A DNA stretch of 64,000 bases from Macrocybe gigantea (taxonomy: Eukaryota; Basidiomycota; Agaricomycetes; Agaricales; Callistosporiaceae): NCBI GenBank assembly GCA_011319805.1, contig SJRY01000275.1, positions 310,001-374,000 of the forward strand, given 5' to 3'. Made by a program: the position numbers and the translations under genes. Shown here piece by piece: positions 23,733 to 34,926 of this stretch (position 1 is the first letter of the stretch; each line of letters starts with the position of its first letter). Below the pieces are notes generated by a model, which was not told the DNA's origin, did not search any database, and worked only from the letters and a program-made list of their open reading frames with translations.

Positions 23733-24206
23733 TGGTAGAGCCTTGTCTCCATTCTTACGTATATGTATTATATGATTTTATGTGTCTGTTTGATGACAAT
23801 ATGATTATGCCTGTATGCCTCTTTCGTGGTGACCGATGTTTTCTGCACGTGATGAGAATTGGACGCGATCGACTCAGCGCGTCTTTCGAAGCCGACCACT
23901 AGCTACCGTCTCCAAGTATCCTGGTTCTTTTATGGCTGACCAGTCGCCATTTTCGATGATAACTTTTTCATTTCTTCGCGCACATGGTGGCTGACATTTG
24001 CAAGGGGCCTCCCAACGACTCCAGCCCGTTGACGATCTAATGGCAAAATTCCTGGTCTGAGACCGAAGGCTGATATAAAATGTCTTCCATGTCCTTCGAA
24101 CTCCTTTCATAGCTCCATCGTTTTGCGAACGGAATTTTTACGGCCTTCAAGAACTTCTAGCAAGCAGCATCTCAAGCACCCTCAACTTCAACGTCGATCA
24201 GTCGTA
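23733..24206. other. Intergenic with TATA box before the kinase gene
   Basis: About 470 bp. The first part is AT-rich 3' flank of the secreted-protein gene. A TATAAAA at 24074-24080 lies about 130 bp before the kinase ATG, a plausible core promoter. Confidence 0.45.
24074..24080 (+). promoter_or_regulatory. Putative TATA box of the kinase gene
   Basis: TATAAAA 127 bp before the ATG at 24207, within the usual fungal range. Inferred from position and consensus only. Confidence 0.4.
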
Positions 24207-26667
24207 ATGGCTTTCAGCAACACCAAGTTCGGACGATCCATTCAGGCGTTCATCAACAAGAGAAGAGTAAGAAGTTTCGCGCTCTTACTCATCCATGCTC
24301 CTCACTGACAGCTTCCTGGAGATGAGGAAGGCGTCCAGCGCTTCCAAGGACAAGTCTGTCACTTCTTCTCAAGAACTCAGCGTCACCAGCACTCCGATGT
24401 TCAAGGCTTTCGTGAGTGTCAGCCATCGTGAATTATGTGTGACTGACGTCGTATTGCACAGACCCTAGCATGCAAGAAGACTTGGATGTCCTGGCCAGCA
24501 TCGCAGCAGCTTTCCATGATCCGAGCGTGCTCGATGTTCGAAGGTCCTCTCGTTATAGGCTTTCTTCTTTTGTATGTATTGATGCCATCTCTGTTAATTA
24601 CCAACTGATGCACGTTCACATGCAGAGAACCGATGATTCTCTTGTGGACATCGCAATCCACTCCAGCAAACCCAACATTTCTAGTGAAACTCTCGCCGTC
24701 ATCAAGTCACCTAAACCCGCCTGCGGCAACTCCTCGGTCACCACTCTCGTGGACTCCCGCGTTCTGAAGGCCGAGGATTTCGAACTGCTCAAACTTATCG
24801 GGAAGGGCGCTTCCGGTCAAGTCCACTGTGTCCGCGACAAAGTTACCCGCGGCACCTTTGCTCTGAAGGTAGTCGCCAAGCAGAAGCAGACCGATATGAC
24901 CCTCGATGCTCTACTGAAGGAACAAGACACCCTTCGCCAGCTCTCCAACAATCCTTGGTTCCTCACGATTGAGGCGAGCTGGAACGATACCAATAATTTC
25001 TACATGCTCATGGTAAGGGCTTGATATCACACCTCCCACATGTCATGCTTACATGTACTTAGCCTATGTACCCCACCGATATTGATTCGGAGCTCATCCG
25101 CCGTATGTATCTCGACCATACTCGTGCTCGTTTCTACATGGCAGAAATTGTAAGCCGGTTTATTTTCTGCTGCGATGATCGACCGTCCCTAATGACGTAT
25201 AACCAGATCGTCGCTCTTAAGGCGTTGCACAAAATGGGCATCATCCACCGCGACATCAAGCCCGCCAATGTTCTCATCGATCGCGAGGGCCACGTCGTCC
25301 TCGCTGACTTTGGCCTCTCCAAGAACTTCAAGAAACTTCCTGGATTACCCGAGGTCACCTACCAGCCGTACTGGCCCTGGCTTCCGGGCGATTCAGTGGA
25401 CACACCCCACAGAGACCCTCAAGAACTCCCCTTCGTCACTAATACCCCTTGTGGCTCTCCGATGGAATGCGCTCCGGAGCTCTACCTTGGAGCGCACTAC
25501 TCCTTTGGAGTTGACTACTGGTCAGCCGGGGCAACTTTGTATTGGATGTTAACTGGCAGGGTAAGTCGCCTCGGTCTTTTTGATTTCGCATTCGTTGATG
25601 TGTAGTCATGTCAGCCTCCCTGGTACGACGACGATGATGATGAACTCATGAGGATGATCATCGAAGATGATGTCGAGTTCGAGCCTCGCCACAACGTCGA
25701 GCCCGACGCGCAAGACTTCATCCGCGGAGTGAGTCATTGAAACTGCCTCGCTTCTTCACTCACTAATCTGCTTCTACCTTGTAGATGCTCTGCAAATCTC
25801 CTGAAGATAGGCTCAAGGTTGGATTCGACCTCGAGGGACATCCGTTCTTTGCAGGCCTGTGCGTATTCCTGTCTGATGTTGTTGCCTTCCTCCTCTCACT
25901 GTCTTTCTGCCAGGGACTGGGTCCTCCTCGAGGAGCGCAAGCTACCTGCTCCTTGGATCCCGGAACACGAGACCTCGCATATGGTCAACGAGGTCGTCGA
26001 ACAGTTTGAACCTGGACTCCCGTACCTCTCGAAGGCCGGTGACTCCGAAGAGGCTGACCCTTATCCTGAGTTTAATTTCATGTCTGACAAGCTCAAGCCT
26101 CAGGTGACTCCTCTCCCGCCGGTCCCCCAAGCTGTCTCTCCTGCAACCTCCTTGGTCGAAGTCGAAATCGACACTTCCATGGCGCCTGTACAAGAGGTCT
26201 CTGTAGTCTCTGACAAGACCGAGGTCGAGACTCAGGTGGCTTCTGCACAAGAACTCTCCATGGTCTCTGGCAACACCGACGATACCGCCGCCACCGAAGT
26301 CTCGAAGGTTTCCAAGTTCAAGAGCCTTGTCTTCAGCTTGTTCAAGCAGAAGGTGCGGGCGCCAAAGGGATCTGTCGTGGACGGCGACGAGAGTTTTGAG
26401 TCTCCTCGCCTGCCCGACGACTACTCGTTTTCTACCCCAGAGCTTGAGGTTTACCACGTCGATATCCCGCGGTTTGAGACCATCCCTCTCGGTGATCCAG
26501 TGGCCGTCATCTCGATGCCTCGATCTGCCGAAAGCGCCTCGTCTCTGGAGGGCTTCCAAGACCAGAAACCGATTGTTAGGGTTTTCTCCCGGTTCAAGAC
26601 GTGGTTCAAACGGACTCGGCTCTCTAGCGACGCGGCGTCTGCCAATATCAGCTCTTCAGTTCATTGA
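24207..26667 (+). CDS. AGC-type serine/threonine protein kinase
   Basis: Nine exons: 24207-24266, 24312-24411, 24462-24571, 24626-25012, 25063-25149, 25207-25560, 25615-25728, 25785-25858 and 25914-26667. They sum to 2040 nt, 679 residues. Motifs in order: glycine loop GKGASGQV, catalytic Lys in FALKVV, HRDIKPANVL catalytic loop, DFGLSK, then APELY of the APE motif and DYWSAGATLYWMLTG. All catalytic residues are present, so it should be active. The segment between DFG and APE is about 40 residues long and contains a Trp/Pro-rich insertion (YQPYWPWLPGDS), longer than usual. The region after the domain has an AGC-like tail (DWVLLEERKLPAPW) and then a Ser/Val-rich low-complexity stretch with basic ends. 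The order and tail suggest the S6K/RSK-like AGC group, expanded in Agaricomycetes. Substrates are unknown. Confidence 0.9.
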
Positions 26668-27767
26668 AAGCTCCATCTTCCGCCTTTATCTACCCTCGGA
26701 TCTTTGCTCGATATCTTGTTTCTGCTTCTTTTTTTCCCTGGTCTACTCTCGCTCGCACAAAAAATCAAGAAAATCCGAAAAAAATTCAAGTTTCTTTCCA
26801 GTTTCTCATTCAGGTTTCGTCGTCTCGGGTCGTGTCTCGTCTTCCTCCTTCTTCCTCTTCTCGGATCTCTTAGTAACTGATGACGGGACCACCTATTTTG
26901 GAAGGAAGTGTTTATCGGACTAAAAGGTTCGGATAGGAAAGGGAATAGCCGTTACACATTGGGTTTTCTTTTTTGCATGTTGTTCGTTCTCCATGTTTTT
27001 AGGTTTTATGGGTAATTTATTGGTTTATTTATAATTCGGCGTGTGATGTTAAGAATTTCTTTCGTATGCGAACCGCTTCTTCATGATGAATAAAGTCGGA
27101 GAGTTGGAGCAAACTGCTGACTTGCACATCTCTTCTTTGTGCTGCGGTGGTGGGAGTCGCGTTCGCCGGAAGGAATGACAGGCCAAAAAAATTGCTTGGC
27201 CGGCTCAGCTCCGGTCGCAATTTCATCTTCAATGTCTGTGACAACTTCGACAATGTTTATCGAAACGGAGCAAAGTTGCATTTCGTTGTTGCATCACGGC
27301 AGAGCGCCTTGCTGTCAGTAAGCGGTCATTGCGCCGTTAGTTGCGACGAAATGAGGACGTAAAATGTCAATGCCATGAAATCTTCAGTGGTATAAAAATA
27401 ACGCTGATATTTGATGTCTGATTGCAACATGAGAGGAGATAAAAAAAAATACGTAAATCCCCGAGCTGAACGGGTACAAGTTCTTTGAACGTTTCCGCGC
27501 GACGGTTCGTGGAAGGCTGTGACGCTGTCATTGCGATTATAGATTAATGTCCCCGGGCTGTTGACCGTCCGACGCGGGCTTTATCGTGAGTCTGTTGGCG
27601 TAGGCACGCGCACGCGCTGCTTGAACGTGCGCGTGGTCTGTTAGAACGATCACAACTGCCAGTTATGAGGCAGATGGTGATTGCTGATTTTGTCTCCCCT
27701 CCAAACATCTTTCGTGATGAGGACAGTCATTGTCAGTGATCCAACGAGACACTGGGGCGGCCACGTC
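26668..27767. other. Intergenic upstream of the transposon nest
   Basis: 1.1 kb, T-rich near 26700-27050, with no supported gene. Open frames between 27029 and 27362 overlap on both strands and carry no recognisable domain. Confidence 0.5.
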
Positions 27768-27788
27768 GGTTGATGATCAACGTACACC
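27768..27788 (+). repeat. Left terminal inverted repeat of element A
   Basis: 21 bp, itself containing an imperfect palindrome GGTTGATGATCAAC. It matches 37213-37233 in inverted orientation with four mismatches. Confidence 0.4.
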
Positions 27789-27843
27789 TCAACCTGTTGT
27801 AAGTTGCTCTTCAACCAGGTTGCTGGCGAAAAAGAACGTAATA

Positions 27844-27867
27844 CTGAAGGCGTGCAAATTATAACAA
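27844..27867 (+). repeat. Left terminal inverted repeat of element B
   Basis: Starts CTGAAGGCGTGCAAATTATA; preceded by the TA target duplication. Confidence 0.85.
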
Positions 27868-29825
27868 AAAGTCACGTCCCGGCCCCCATTTGTTGTGTTA
27901 AATTTCGATTTGTCACGTCGCTATCAGAACCAGTTGTTATTGTTAGGACCAAGTGTCACGTCACCGCACCCTCACTCCCCAACTCCTGTACAAAAGGCCG
28001 TCGCCTTCCAACTTCTCGACTAGAGTGCTCAATTCTTGCTCCGTATACGAAAATGAAGGTGCCGTGTTCATATCCAGGTTGATAAACTCAAGTAAGTCTT
28101 CGGCCGAGATTTTGTGACCAAGCCAGTCGTTTACAGGTTTTTTTAGGAAGAGATAGATGGCGAAACAGACGTATAATGACCTGGCATTCGTCATCATTCC
28201 CCGTTTCCCACTATTTAAGATACAGACTTACCTATCAGAGCTGTCCTGTAAGTTGAAATGGTGCGTAAATTCTTGTTTCGGCTTCCACATTTGCGAGCAA
28301 GTAGTAATGTTCAGATTTTTGAAGCTATAGAGCGCACGATCTTCAAGGGATTTCCCCGACTCAGCGGCCGCATGAACCTGTGGACCAGTGTTGTCGTGTG
28401 ATGGGGGGTCATCATCATATTCAGGATCTGTATCTCCTTCGGCGTCGTTATCCGTGAGTTCTTCGTCGTCAATTCCACCCTTCATGATAAAGGTTCCTTC
28501 CGCATTTTTAATGATTTCTAAACCATTTCCTAGCTCGTCGACATGACCTTCTAGGCCCAATGATGCGGCGAGCATCGTTGCAGGTATTGCAAGGTCATCA
28601 TCAAATTCCCGGTCTGCCGAACAAGTATCTTCCGGTATCGGTTGGTTTTCTGGCACGTTGCCTGGCTCAGCAAGGGACAGCGTGAATTCGGGATCCTCAT
28701 CAAGGCGTTCTTGTACGGTCGAAATCGCTCGTTCGCTTGTAATGCATTCATATGATAGGTTCCAGTCATATGCTTGGCAATTCGCCCAGGCCTGTTGACG
28801 TTCGAATCAGATAAATGGTTATTAATCAATTAATCACGAAACCCAGTACTTTTCTGACGAGGGTAGGATGTGTCTTGAGAAATTCATATGCTTTTAATAC
28901 CCAGTCAACGCTCGCATTGCGGAGAGGTGCAAGATCAACATTGAGCTTGACAGGTTGATTGGGGTATTTTTCGAGTTGCGTCTTTACGCTCTTCACAAAA
29001 TAGAGAGAAGACTGCTCTTGTACAATGTGCTTGATAACTCGTTAAATTCCAACGTCATTTGGCTGCATCTTTCCAGTGCCTGATATTTTATTATCATCAA
29101 GGATCAAAATCCAAGTCAAATGGGAAGGACTAAGAAAGGACGACTCACAGCCTCCTGGAACAAAAACTATCTTGATCCAACTGTATTCTGTTTTCATCCA
29201 GACTCGAAAAGGTGCACCACGATGGACTGACCAGACGTCAATTATAAGCAGACCCTCTAGTTTTGTCAGTCCTTTCTGACGCCGGATGGACTCAAGATAT
29301 GGAACAATGATCTTCATAATCCACTAAAATAGTAGAATTAATATCCTCAAGCTACCAAAATCACGTAGATGTCATACCTCTTTCATACAGGGCAAATTGC
29401 TCCAATGTGTGTTGCCTCCGCATGAAAAAATAAAACCTTCCTTTTCAGCTTCTGTTCGTACCCTTGCAGCTGGTAGAGATTGCTTTGTTGACCCCTTCCA
29501 GATACACTGAAATGGAAGAACCGTCCCGGAGCATGTAGTTGCAACCATTACAGTGAATTGTCTCTTTTCCTCCTTTCCAAATGTGTCAACTTGTTTCGAT
29601 CCTTCGGGAGCCCATGTTTTGTTTCCTAGTGGTATCAACCTAATTCCCATCTGATCCCCATTAATCATCGCCTCGGGAAGAATGTTGCGGACCATTGAAT
29701 GATACACGATTCGTAAAACCATGTCTTCGCAGAGCTTTTCCCAATTTGTGGGTGTTTTTTGAGCAGCCCGCGTGCCAGTTCTCCATGACCAGCGCATTTC
29801 GACACTAAGAAACATCCTCAGAAAT

Positions 29826-29851
29826 AGGGTGTTTCAAACCAGCCATTTTGA
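29826..29851 (+). repeat. Left terminal inverted repeat of element C
   Basis: Begins AGGGTGTTTCAAACCAGCCA; preceded by the AAT target duplication at 29823-29825. Confidence 0.8.
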
Positions 29852-30098
29852 GACCCATTTTGGTCTTCCTGTTGATGTCCATTTTGACGATTTTCGCGTG
29901 AAATCTTGAAAAATGAAATCCAAAATGAAGGCCAGCAGGGGCTCAAAATGGGCTACTTTGAAACCCCCCGACTTGAAAATCGTTCGAAATGGAGTCCAAA
30001 ATGGATTCTACCTTTCACGGCAGCTGACCGGCAGCTTTTTTTTTTCGAACTCTGTTTCTGTCCTGTCCCAGTACACTGTCAGCGCTATCGCCGTTGTT

Positions 30099-31684
30099 AT
30101 GCCATCCATTCCCCTTTGCCGCAGACTGCTCGAAGAGCTCGACGACCTGGACTGATCTGTCAAGCGCGCTAGGATCGAAAGGTATCTTGAAGACCTTCAA
30201 GTTACAGATGATATCCCTAGCCTTTCATCAGATTCCGAGTCAGACCGCAGCAACTCATCGCTTTCCTCCTTGTCTGGCCTATCCAGTACCAGCGACGCTA
30301 CCACTTCCGATGGAGCATCTACATCCAATCCGGATACCTCCAGCAATTGTTCTGACATCTCTTTCTCCATATCCGAGCTCGAGGACTACTGGTACAGTGT
30401 CTTCGATGCCGAGCTCAATGCTCTCCGAGAAGAGATCCTAACAACCCGTGTCCTGATGCCCAATCCTCCAATCAAAAAAATTCCTCAAATTCAGCTTCTC
30501 GATGAATGGAGAAAAGGAAACCCTGATCAGTATCGAAGCAAGGTTCGCGTCGACCCAGCCACGTTCGATGGGATCCTTGCAAAAATAGACCCCACCCGAT
30601 TTTCCATAATGACTCGAACTCGGTGCAAACACCCATCGCCACTCAACTCGCTGTCTTCCTCTTTCGGGCAGGGCACTATGGAAATGCTGCGACGCCCGAG
30701 GCTATTGGTCACTGGGCCGGGATGAGCTCGGGGTCAGTGGTCAACTGCACCAACCGTATTTTGGTGGCTTTGTTGGCCTTGCATGACGAATATGTCCGCC
30801 TTCCGACGGAGCATGAGAAAGAACATGCGAAAAACTGGGTCGCGGCACAGGTGTGTCCAGAATGGCGAAACGGTTTTCTTATGGCAGATGGCACCAAGTT
30901 TCCGCTTTTCCAAAGGCCAGGGCTACACGGAGATACATGGTTTGATAAGAATAAGAATTATTCTATGGATTGTCAAGTAAGTAGTTCTTCTAGAATCTGA
31001 TGTTTCGTTTTCTCACTCTGAGTAGCTTGTGATTTTGCCAGATTCTCTTCAGATTGTTGACTACGCACTTGGTCATACAGGAAGTGTCCATGATTCCTGG
31101 GCATTTCGCAGCACCCGAGCATTCAAGGAACACGAGACAATTTTTGCGGACGGAGAATGGATGTGGGCTGATTCTGCGTATCCAGCTGAACTCTGGTCTG
31201 TATCGCCATTCAAGAAGCCAGTTGGTGGCGAGCTTACTCCGAACCAACGGACGTTTAACTATCACGTTTCAAAGGTGAGTGAATGCAGTCGTTTTTATAA
31301 TCGATACCTCAGTATTGACTTACTAGGTTCGGATACATGCGGAGCATGCTATTGGGCTTCTGAAAGGACGATTCCAAGCTCTTTGAGAGCTCCGAATACA
31401 AATCGATACGCAAAAGCGCCACAGATGGGCTGTGTTATTTGTTCGGTGTTGTATTATCTTGCATAACCTCATAATTCGTCTTGAAGGTGATGATTATGAT
31501 ACGGATTTTCGAGAAGAGCTATTGGAGCAAGGGCAAGACTATGAGCCTGCTTACGAGAGTGATAACACAGATGGAGATGACGAAGTTCGCAGAGCATGAC
31601 AGCGTGTTGAGACTGTTGGTCATCGCTTTCGAAGACAAATCATGGAACGTCTATTCAGTAGTCCAACTAGTGGTGCTGTCCATA
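30099..31684 (+). pseudogene. Harbinger-type DDE_Tnp_4 transposase, inactivated
   Basis: The frame opens at ATG 30099 and meets TGA at 30153-30155, after which it continues SVKRARIERYLEDLQV without further stops. A Ser/Asp-rich stretch precedes the conserved part ATQLAVFLFRAGHYGN and GMSSGSVVNCTNRILVAL, a helix-turn-helix-like region. The catalytic core follows: FLMADGTKFPLFQRPG (first Asp), an intron near 30978-31022, IVDYALGHTGSVHDSWAF (second Asp), GEWMWADSAYP, then HAEHAIGLLKGRFQALREL (Glu). A frame change near 30590 is needed between the two halves. A second premature TGA lies at 31597-31599, after which related reading continues QRVETVGHRFRRQ. Both stops can be explained by CGA to TGA changes. 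Catalytic residues remain visible but the gene cannot make a full protein. Confidence 0.8.
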
Positions 31685-31736
31685 GATAGGTGTCGTAAGC
31701 TAGGTGTAACCCAAGTTCTAAACTTCTACCACTAAA

Positions 31737-33250
31737 TCAAAAATTGGTATGCGAATCATGGCCGCTTGGTGTCGGGAGGAATAAGCCTGAGCTTGTTTCT
31801 GAATCCACATTAGTATCATGAAACGTGAAAGGAGTTTGATGTGACATTTGTGTCTGCTGGCTTGGACTAGCAACTACCAGTTGTTGCATGCGAGCCAGTT
31901 CAATTTGCAGGCGGATCATGCGTTCTTGATGCTGATGTTCCTTGTCTTGTAGACGCTCTTTCTGAAGAAGCGTGCGCTCTTCAGCCTGGTAGCGAAGCTG
32001 CTGACACTTTTGTTCATGTTCTGCATTTAATTTCTGGCGTTTGACGTCTAGCGATGCAGTCTTATAAGCAAGCTTCTGCTTTGTAAGATCGACGAGCTTT
32101 GCATGAGTAATCGCCTCGTCCTGTATACTGTCAATACGGCCACGTTTAGAGCCTGACAACTTCTTCATTCCACGTTGTGATACTGGTTTGGGAGCAGTGC
32201 TGATTGATGAGACTGATGTTGAGCGTGAATAAGAGAAGCAGGAATTAGCTGCAAATGAGGAAGTATCGCCGGAGTCCAATACTGCATCTGATGTCTTGTT
32301 CTCAGAACCGAGATTATCCTAATATGTTTTGAGCGAATTATAGATGAAGAGCTTGATCAGCGACTCACATCGTCCTCAGGGTCTTCTTCCTTTTCTCCAA
32401 TCAAGGCTGGAATGTCATGATCACTATCCATCACCTCTTTGTCACTCTCTTGACTCTCGTTGTCTGGGCTGATTTCCGTAGACTGATAAAGCAATTCCAT
32501 AGCCTCTGCTTCGAGATTCTGTCCAGGTTCTGATGAAACTGTATATGGATTGAAATTGGGAAGCGTTCTCCAAAAACCATGGAGACGCTGCCAGTAGGGA
32601 AACTTCTCAGTGAGCTGGACTGAATTTCTAGTAAATAAAAGTGAATAGGATATAGACGAACGATAGCTCACCAATTTGATTTGACAGTAGTGATCCTGGT
32701 GTGATATCCTCTACTTTCAAACCTGCACCTGTTTGACCGATGGTACAATTGACTTCACGGTACTTTTGCTTCAGCCTAACATCCCGAATTTCAGCGAGCA
32801 TTGCCTTAGACAAAGTGAAAACACGTACGTTCCGATTCTATTCTCCACTGACTTGACATACTTGTCCGGATTAGATTTGTAGTCGTCCCGGATGGCCTTG
32901 TTGGCGTCTTGTGAGAAGACAAACTCGGCGATTTTTGCATGAAAGGCCGTCTTTGTACCCTTGGCTACACGCTGTGAGCGGTTTTCTTCCTTGGCGTCTT
33001 GGGCTGAGTCAGAAAACAGCTTTTGACGATCGGCTGGATTTTGCTCAAGCCAGTCCAACAAGCAGTCCGTCCGAGTCGGGTCCTTCTCCCAGTAGATTTT
33101 TGGACCTTTCGTGGTAACTTCCTTTGGCGTTGCTAAGGTCCCACCATCAACAGGTGTAGTCACAGCATCGGACCTCCGGTTGCGCTGTCCCTGCGAGCTG
33201 GGAGCTGAGGAGGAGGATTTGTTTTTGGATTTAGCCCGTTTCTGTGCCAT
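31737..33250 (-). CDS. Harbinger accessory protein, Myb/SANT-like
   Basis: Minus-strand gene of element C, starting at ATG 33250 with a Lys/Ser-rich tract (KRAKSKNKSSSSA). Then KIYWEKDPTRTDCLLDWLEQ and FHAKIAEFVFSQD, a Trp-containing helical region resembling the Myb/SANT-like DNA-binding domain of PIF/Harbinger second genes. Introns probably lie near 32810 and 32640-32680. The middle has IRDVRLKQKYREVNCTIGQTG and GFWRTLPNFNPYTV. An acidic block follows, then a Gln/Arg/Glu-rich coiled coil with ERTLLQKERLQDKEHQHQER. In characterised Harbinger elements such a protein assists nuclear import and DNA recognition by the transposase; that role is assumed here. No stop interrupts the visible parts, but exon borders were only partly resolved. 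Confidence 0.65.
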
Positions 33251-33516
33251 ATGCTCGGAAGGATGTCAAGCAACGAGTCGTGGTGGTGGAACAAGGACAC
33301 GTCACAAAGATCCACATTCTTGGTCCCTAGAAAATTGAACTCCGCATGTCTGATAGTCCTGCCAGGTAGTCCAACAGGAGAGACAAAATGGCCATGTTGC
33401 GCAAAAGGACCTTCGTCGTCCATTTTGATGAAAACATCCATTTTGGACTTCATTTTCATTCTCATTTCGGTCAAAATGGAATTCATCAGGAGATTCAGAA
33501 TGGGGTCAAAATGGAT

Positions 33517-33542
33517 TCAAAATGGCTACTCTGAAACACCCT
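33517..33542 (-). repeat. Right terminal inverted repeat of element C
   Basis: On the minus strand begins AGGGTGTTTCAGAGTAGCCA; followed by AAT at 33543-33545. Confidence 0.8.
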
Positions 33543-34576
33543 AATGTTTCGGAGCATTTGAATTGCTTTACAGCCAGCAATTCTGGAGCCATTGTCTGTA
33601 CATGACCTAGTACAATAGTTCGTGCCAGTGGGACGGAGATTGGAATTCCTGTGTTGCGGTTGATATTTAAATCATTCTTGATTTTGTTCACCATATCGAC
33701 GTAGCCATGCTAAAGGCAATATATATTACCATTCATGACCACATAGACCGAGAAAGAAAATCAAACCAATGCTCGGGGACGTCCTAAACGTCCTACTTTG
33801 ACAGCTCGCTTTCCTTCTTTTTCAACACGCTGAAGTGTTTCTTTGCTCCAACATCGTTTTGATCCTGAGAAATCAATCCAGTGATGGATAGTCGCAGCTG
33901 CGAGAGTCTTGAATATCTTGTCACCGGCTAGTTGTTTTCTCAACTCTTTGACCATTTCTCCTGTCCGAAAATGACATTTCTGCGCTGCCGCATCAATCTG
34001 CTTCCAGATATGTGGAAGGAACCAGTTCTGGCGTCGTGCTCTCAGCCTCGTTGTTACTTTGCTGCTTTCATCGATTATTGATGCCTCGATTTGATCATCA
34101 TTAAGGCGTCGTTTCTAGGGTCGTGATTGTGCGACTTGCATCATTGAGATGTGAAAAATCAGGCCTACCTTTTTCACAACAAGGGTTCCATCTATCTTTC
34201 GTAGTCCTAAAGCTATTTGCTCCTTCCGTTGTCTCTCTCGCTGTCGCTGCTTCTGCTGCCTATTTTGTTCCCGAAGCTCCTGCTGTTGTTGTTCCAAAAA
34301 AACCACCCATTCACGTTCTCTTCTTGCTTGAGATTCTCGGAGGCATTGGAACTCTTCAGAGTGTTTCTCGGCTATCTCTTCACGAGAAAAGCGCACCAGG
34401 TAGCGCTCCATGACTCAGGGCAGAGCCTAATGCCAGACGAAAATATGCAGCAACTTTAGGGCAAGGTTGAGCGCGCCCTTTATATATATTTGTTACATTA
34501 TAATATATGTCACGTCACAAAATGAATCGTTTGTTATCGTTAGAACCATTTGTTAACGTCCCAGTGTCACAGGCAC

Positions 34577-34600
34577 TTGTTATAATTTGCGCGCCTTCAG
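34577..34600 (-). repeat. Right terminal inverted repeat of element B
   Basis: On the minus strand it reads CTGAAGGCGCGCAAATTATA, with one difference from the left end; followed by TA. Confidence 0.85.
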
Positions 34601-34926
34601 TAGGTTGATATATCAACCTATTAGACCTTAGGTTGACATGCACCTGAAACAGCCGGTTTCAACCAAAGCCTCAAGTCAGGTCGGTTTGCGTCTTATATCA
34701 CCTCAATTTAGGTCGTTAGACTAGATTGATGATTGGTTGTATTCTACAGTCATACTGGTTTCCATTCCTCAACATTCAAGTTCTTTTTTAACGATCCCAT
34801 TGGCAGGAAAAAAAAACGGTTTTATTGCATTGCATACACGTATTTGACCAGCCGTTCACGTGTAGCATTGCATCACGTGCACTTTGTTTGTTGGTTTGCT
34901 CCCACGGAAGCAAATTTTCATCGATC

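Larger units (their letters stand above)
29826..33542. mobile_element. PIF/Harbinger-like DNA transposon (element C)
   Basis: Terminal inverted repeats of about 26 bp (29826-29851 and 33517-33542, both beginning AGGGTGTTTCA, three mismatches) are flanked by AAT at 29823-29825 and 33543-33545, a 3-bp target duplication as expected for PIF/Harbinger. Both ends carry arrays of CATTTTG / CAAAATG repeats (about 29842-30005 and 33388-33533). Inside are a DDE_Tnp_4-type transposase on the plus strand and a second gene on the minus strand, the usual two-gene plan of this superfamily. It interrupts the transposase of element B. Confidence 0.85.
27961..34411 (-). pseudogene. Pogo-like DDE-1 transposase, split by insertion and a stop codon
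   Basis: Minus-strand gene starting at ATG 34411. The N-terminal part (34411 to about 33546) has a Gln/Arg/Glu-rich coiled coil (QQQQELREQNRQQKQRQRER) and helix-turn-helix-like DNA-binding stretches. The reading is then broken by the Harbinger-like insert at 29826-33542. It resumes at 29822 with the catalytic region: NGDQMGIRLIPLGNKTW (first Asp), KRQFTVMVATTCSGTVLP, then LLIIDVWSVHRG (second Asp), FVPGGC and MQPNDVGI (third Asp). This order fits the DDE-1 superfamily of Tc1/pogo transposases. Directly after DVGI is a TAA (29044-29042) where related enzymes continue with Gln-Arg, an apparent CAA to TAA change. An acidic C-terminal region continues to about 27961. The gene is not functional as it stands. 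Confidence 0.8.
27844..34600. mobile_element. Pogo-like Tc1/mariner DNA transposon (element B), interrupted
   Basis: 24-bp terminal inverted repeats at 27844-27867 and 34577-34600 begin CTGAAGGCG and differ at one position. They are flanked by TA on both sides (27842-27843 and 34601-34602), the target duplication of the Tc1/mariner superfamily. Subterminal copies of a GTTAT(T/C)GTTAG(A/G)ACC-like repeat occur inside both ends (near 27935 and 34532). The minus strand encodes a DDE-1 type transposase. A second transposon at 29826-33542 splits that gene. Without the insert the element is about 3.0 kb. Confidence 0.85.

Noticed and set aside
27844..34600. Element B as an LTR retrotransposon because of repeated sequence at its ends
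   Set aside because: The ends are inverted, not direct, are only 24 bp, and the encoded enzyme is a DDE transposase.
34602..34619. Perfect hairpin AGGTTGATATATCAACCT as a transcription terminator
   Set aside because: Eukaryotic context and recurrence of the same motif at 27768 and 37219 point to a transposon end.
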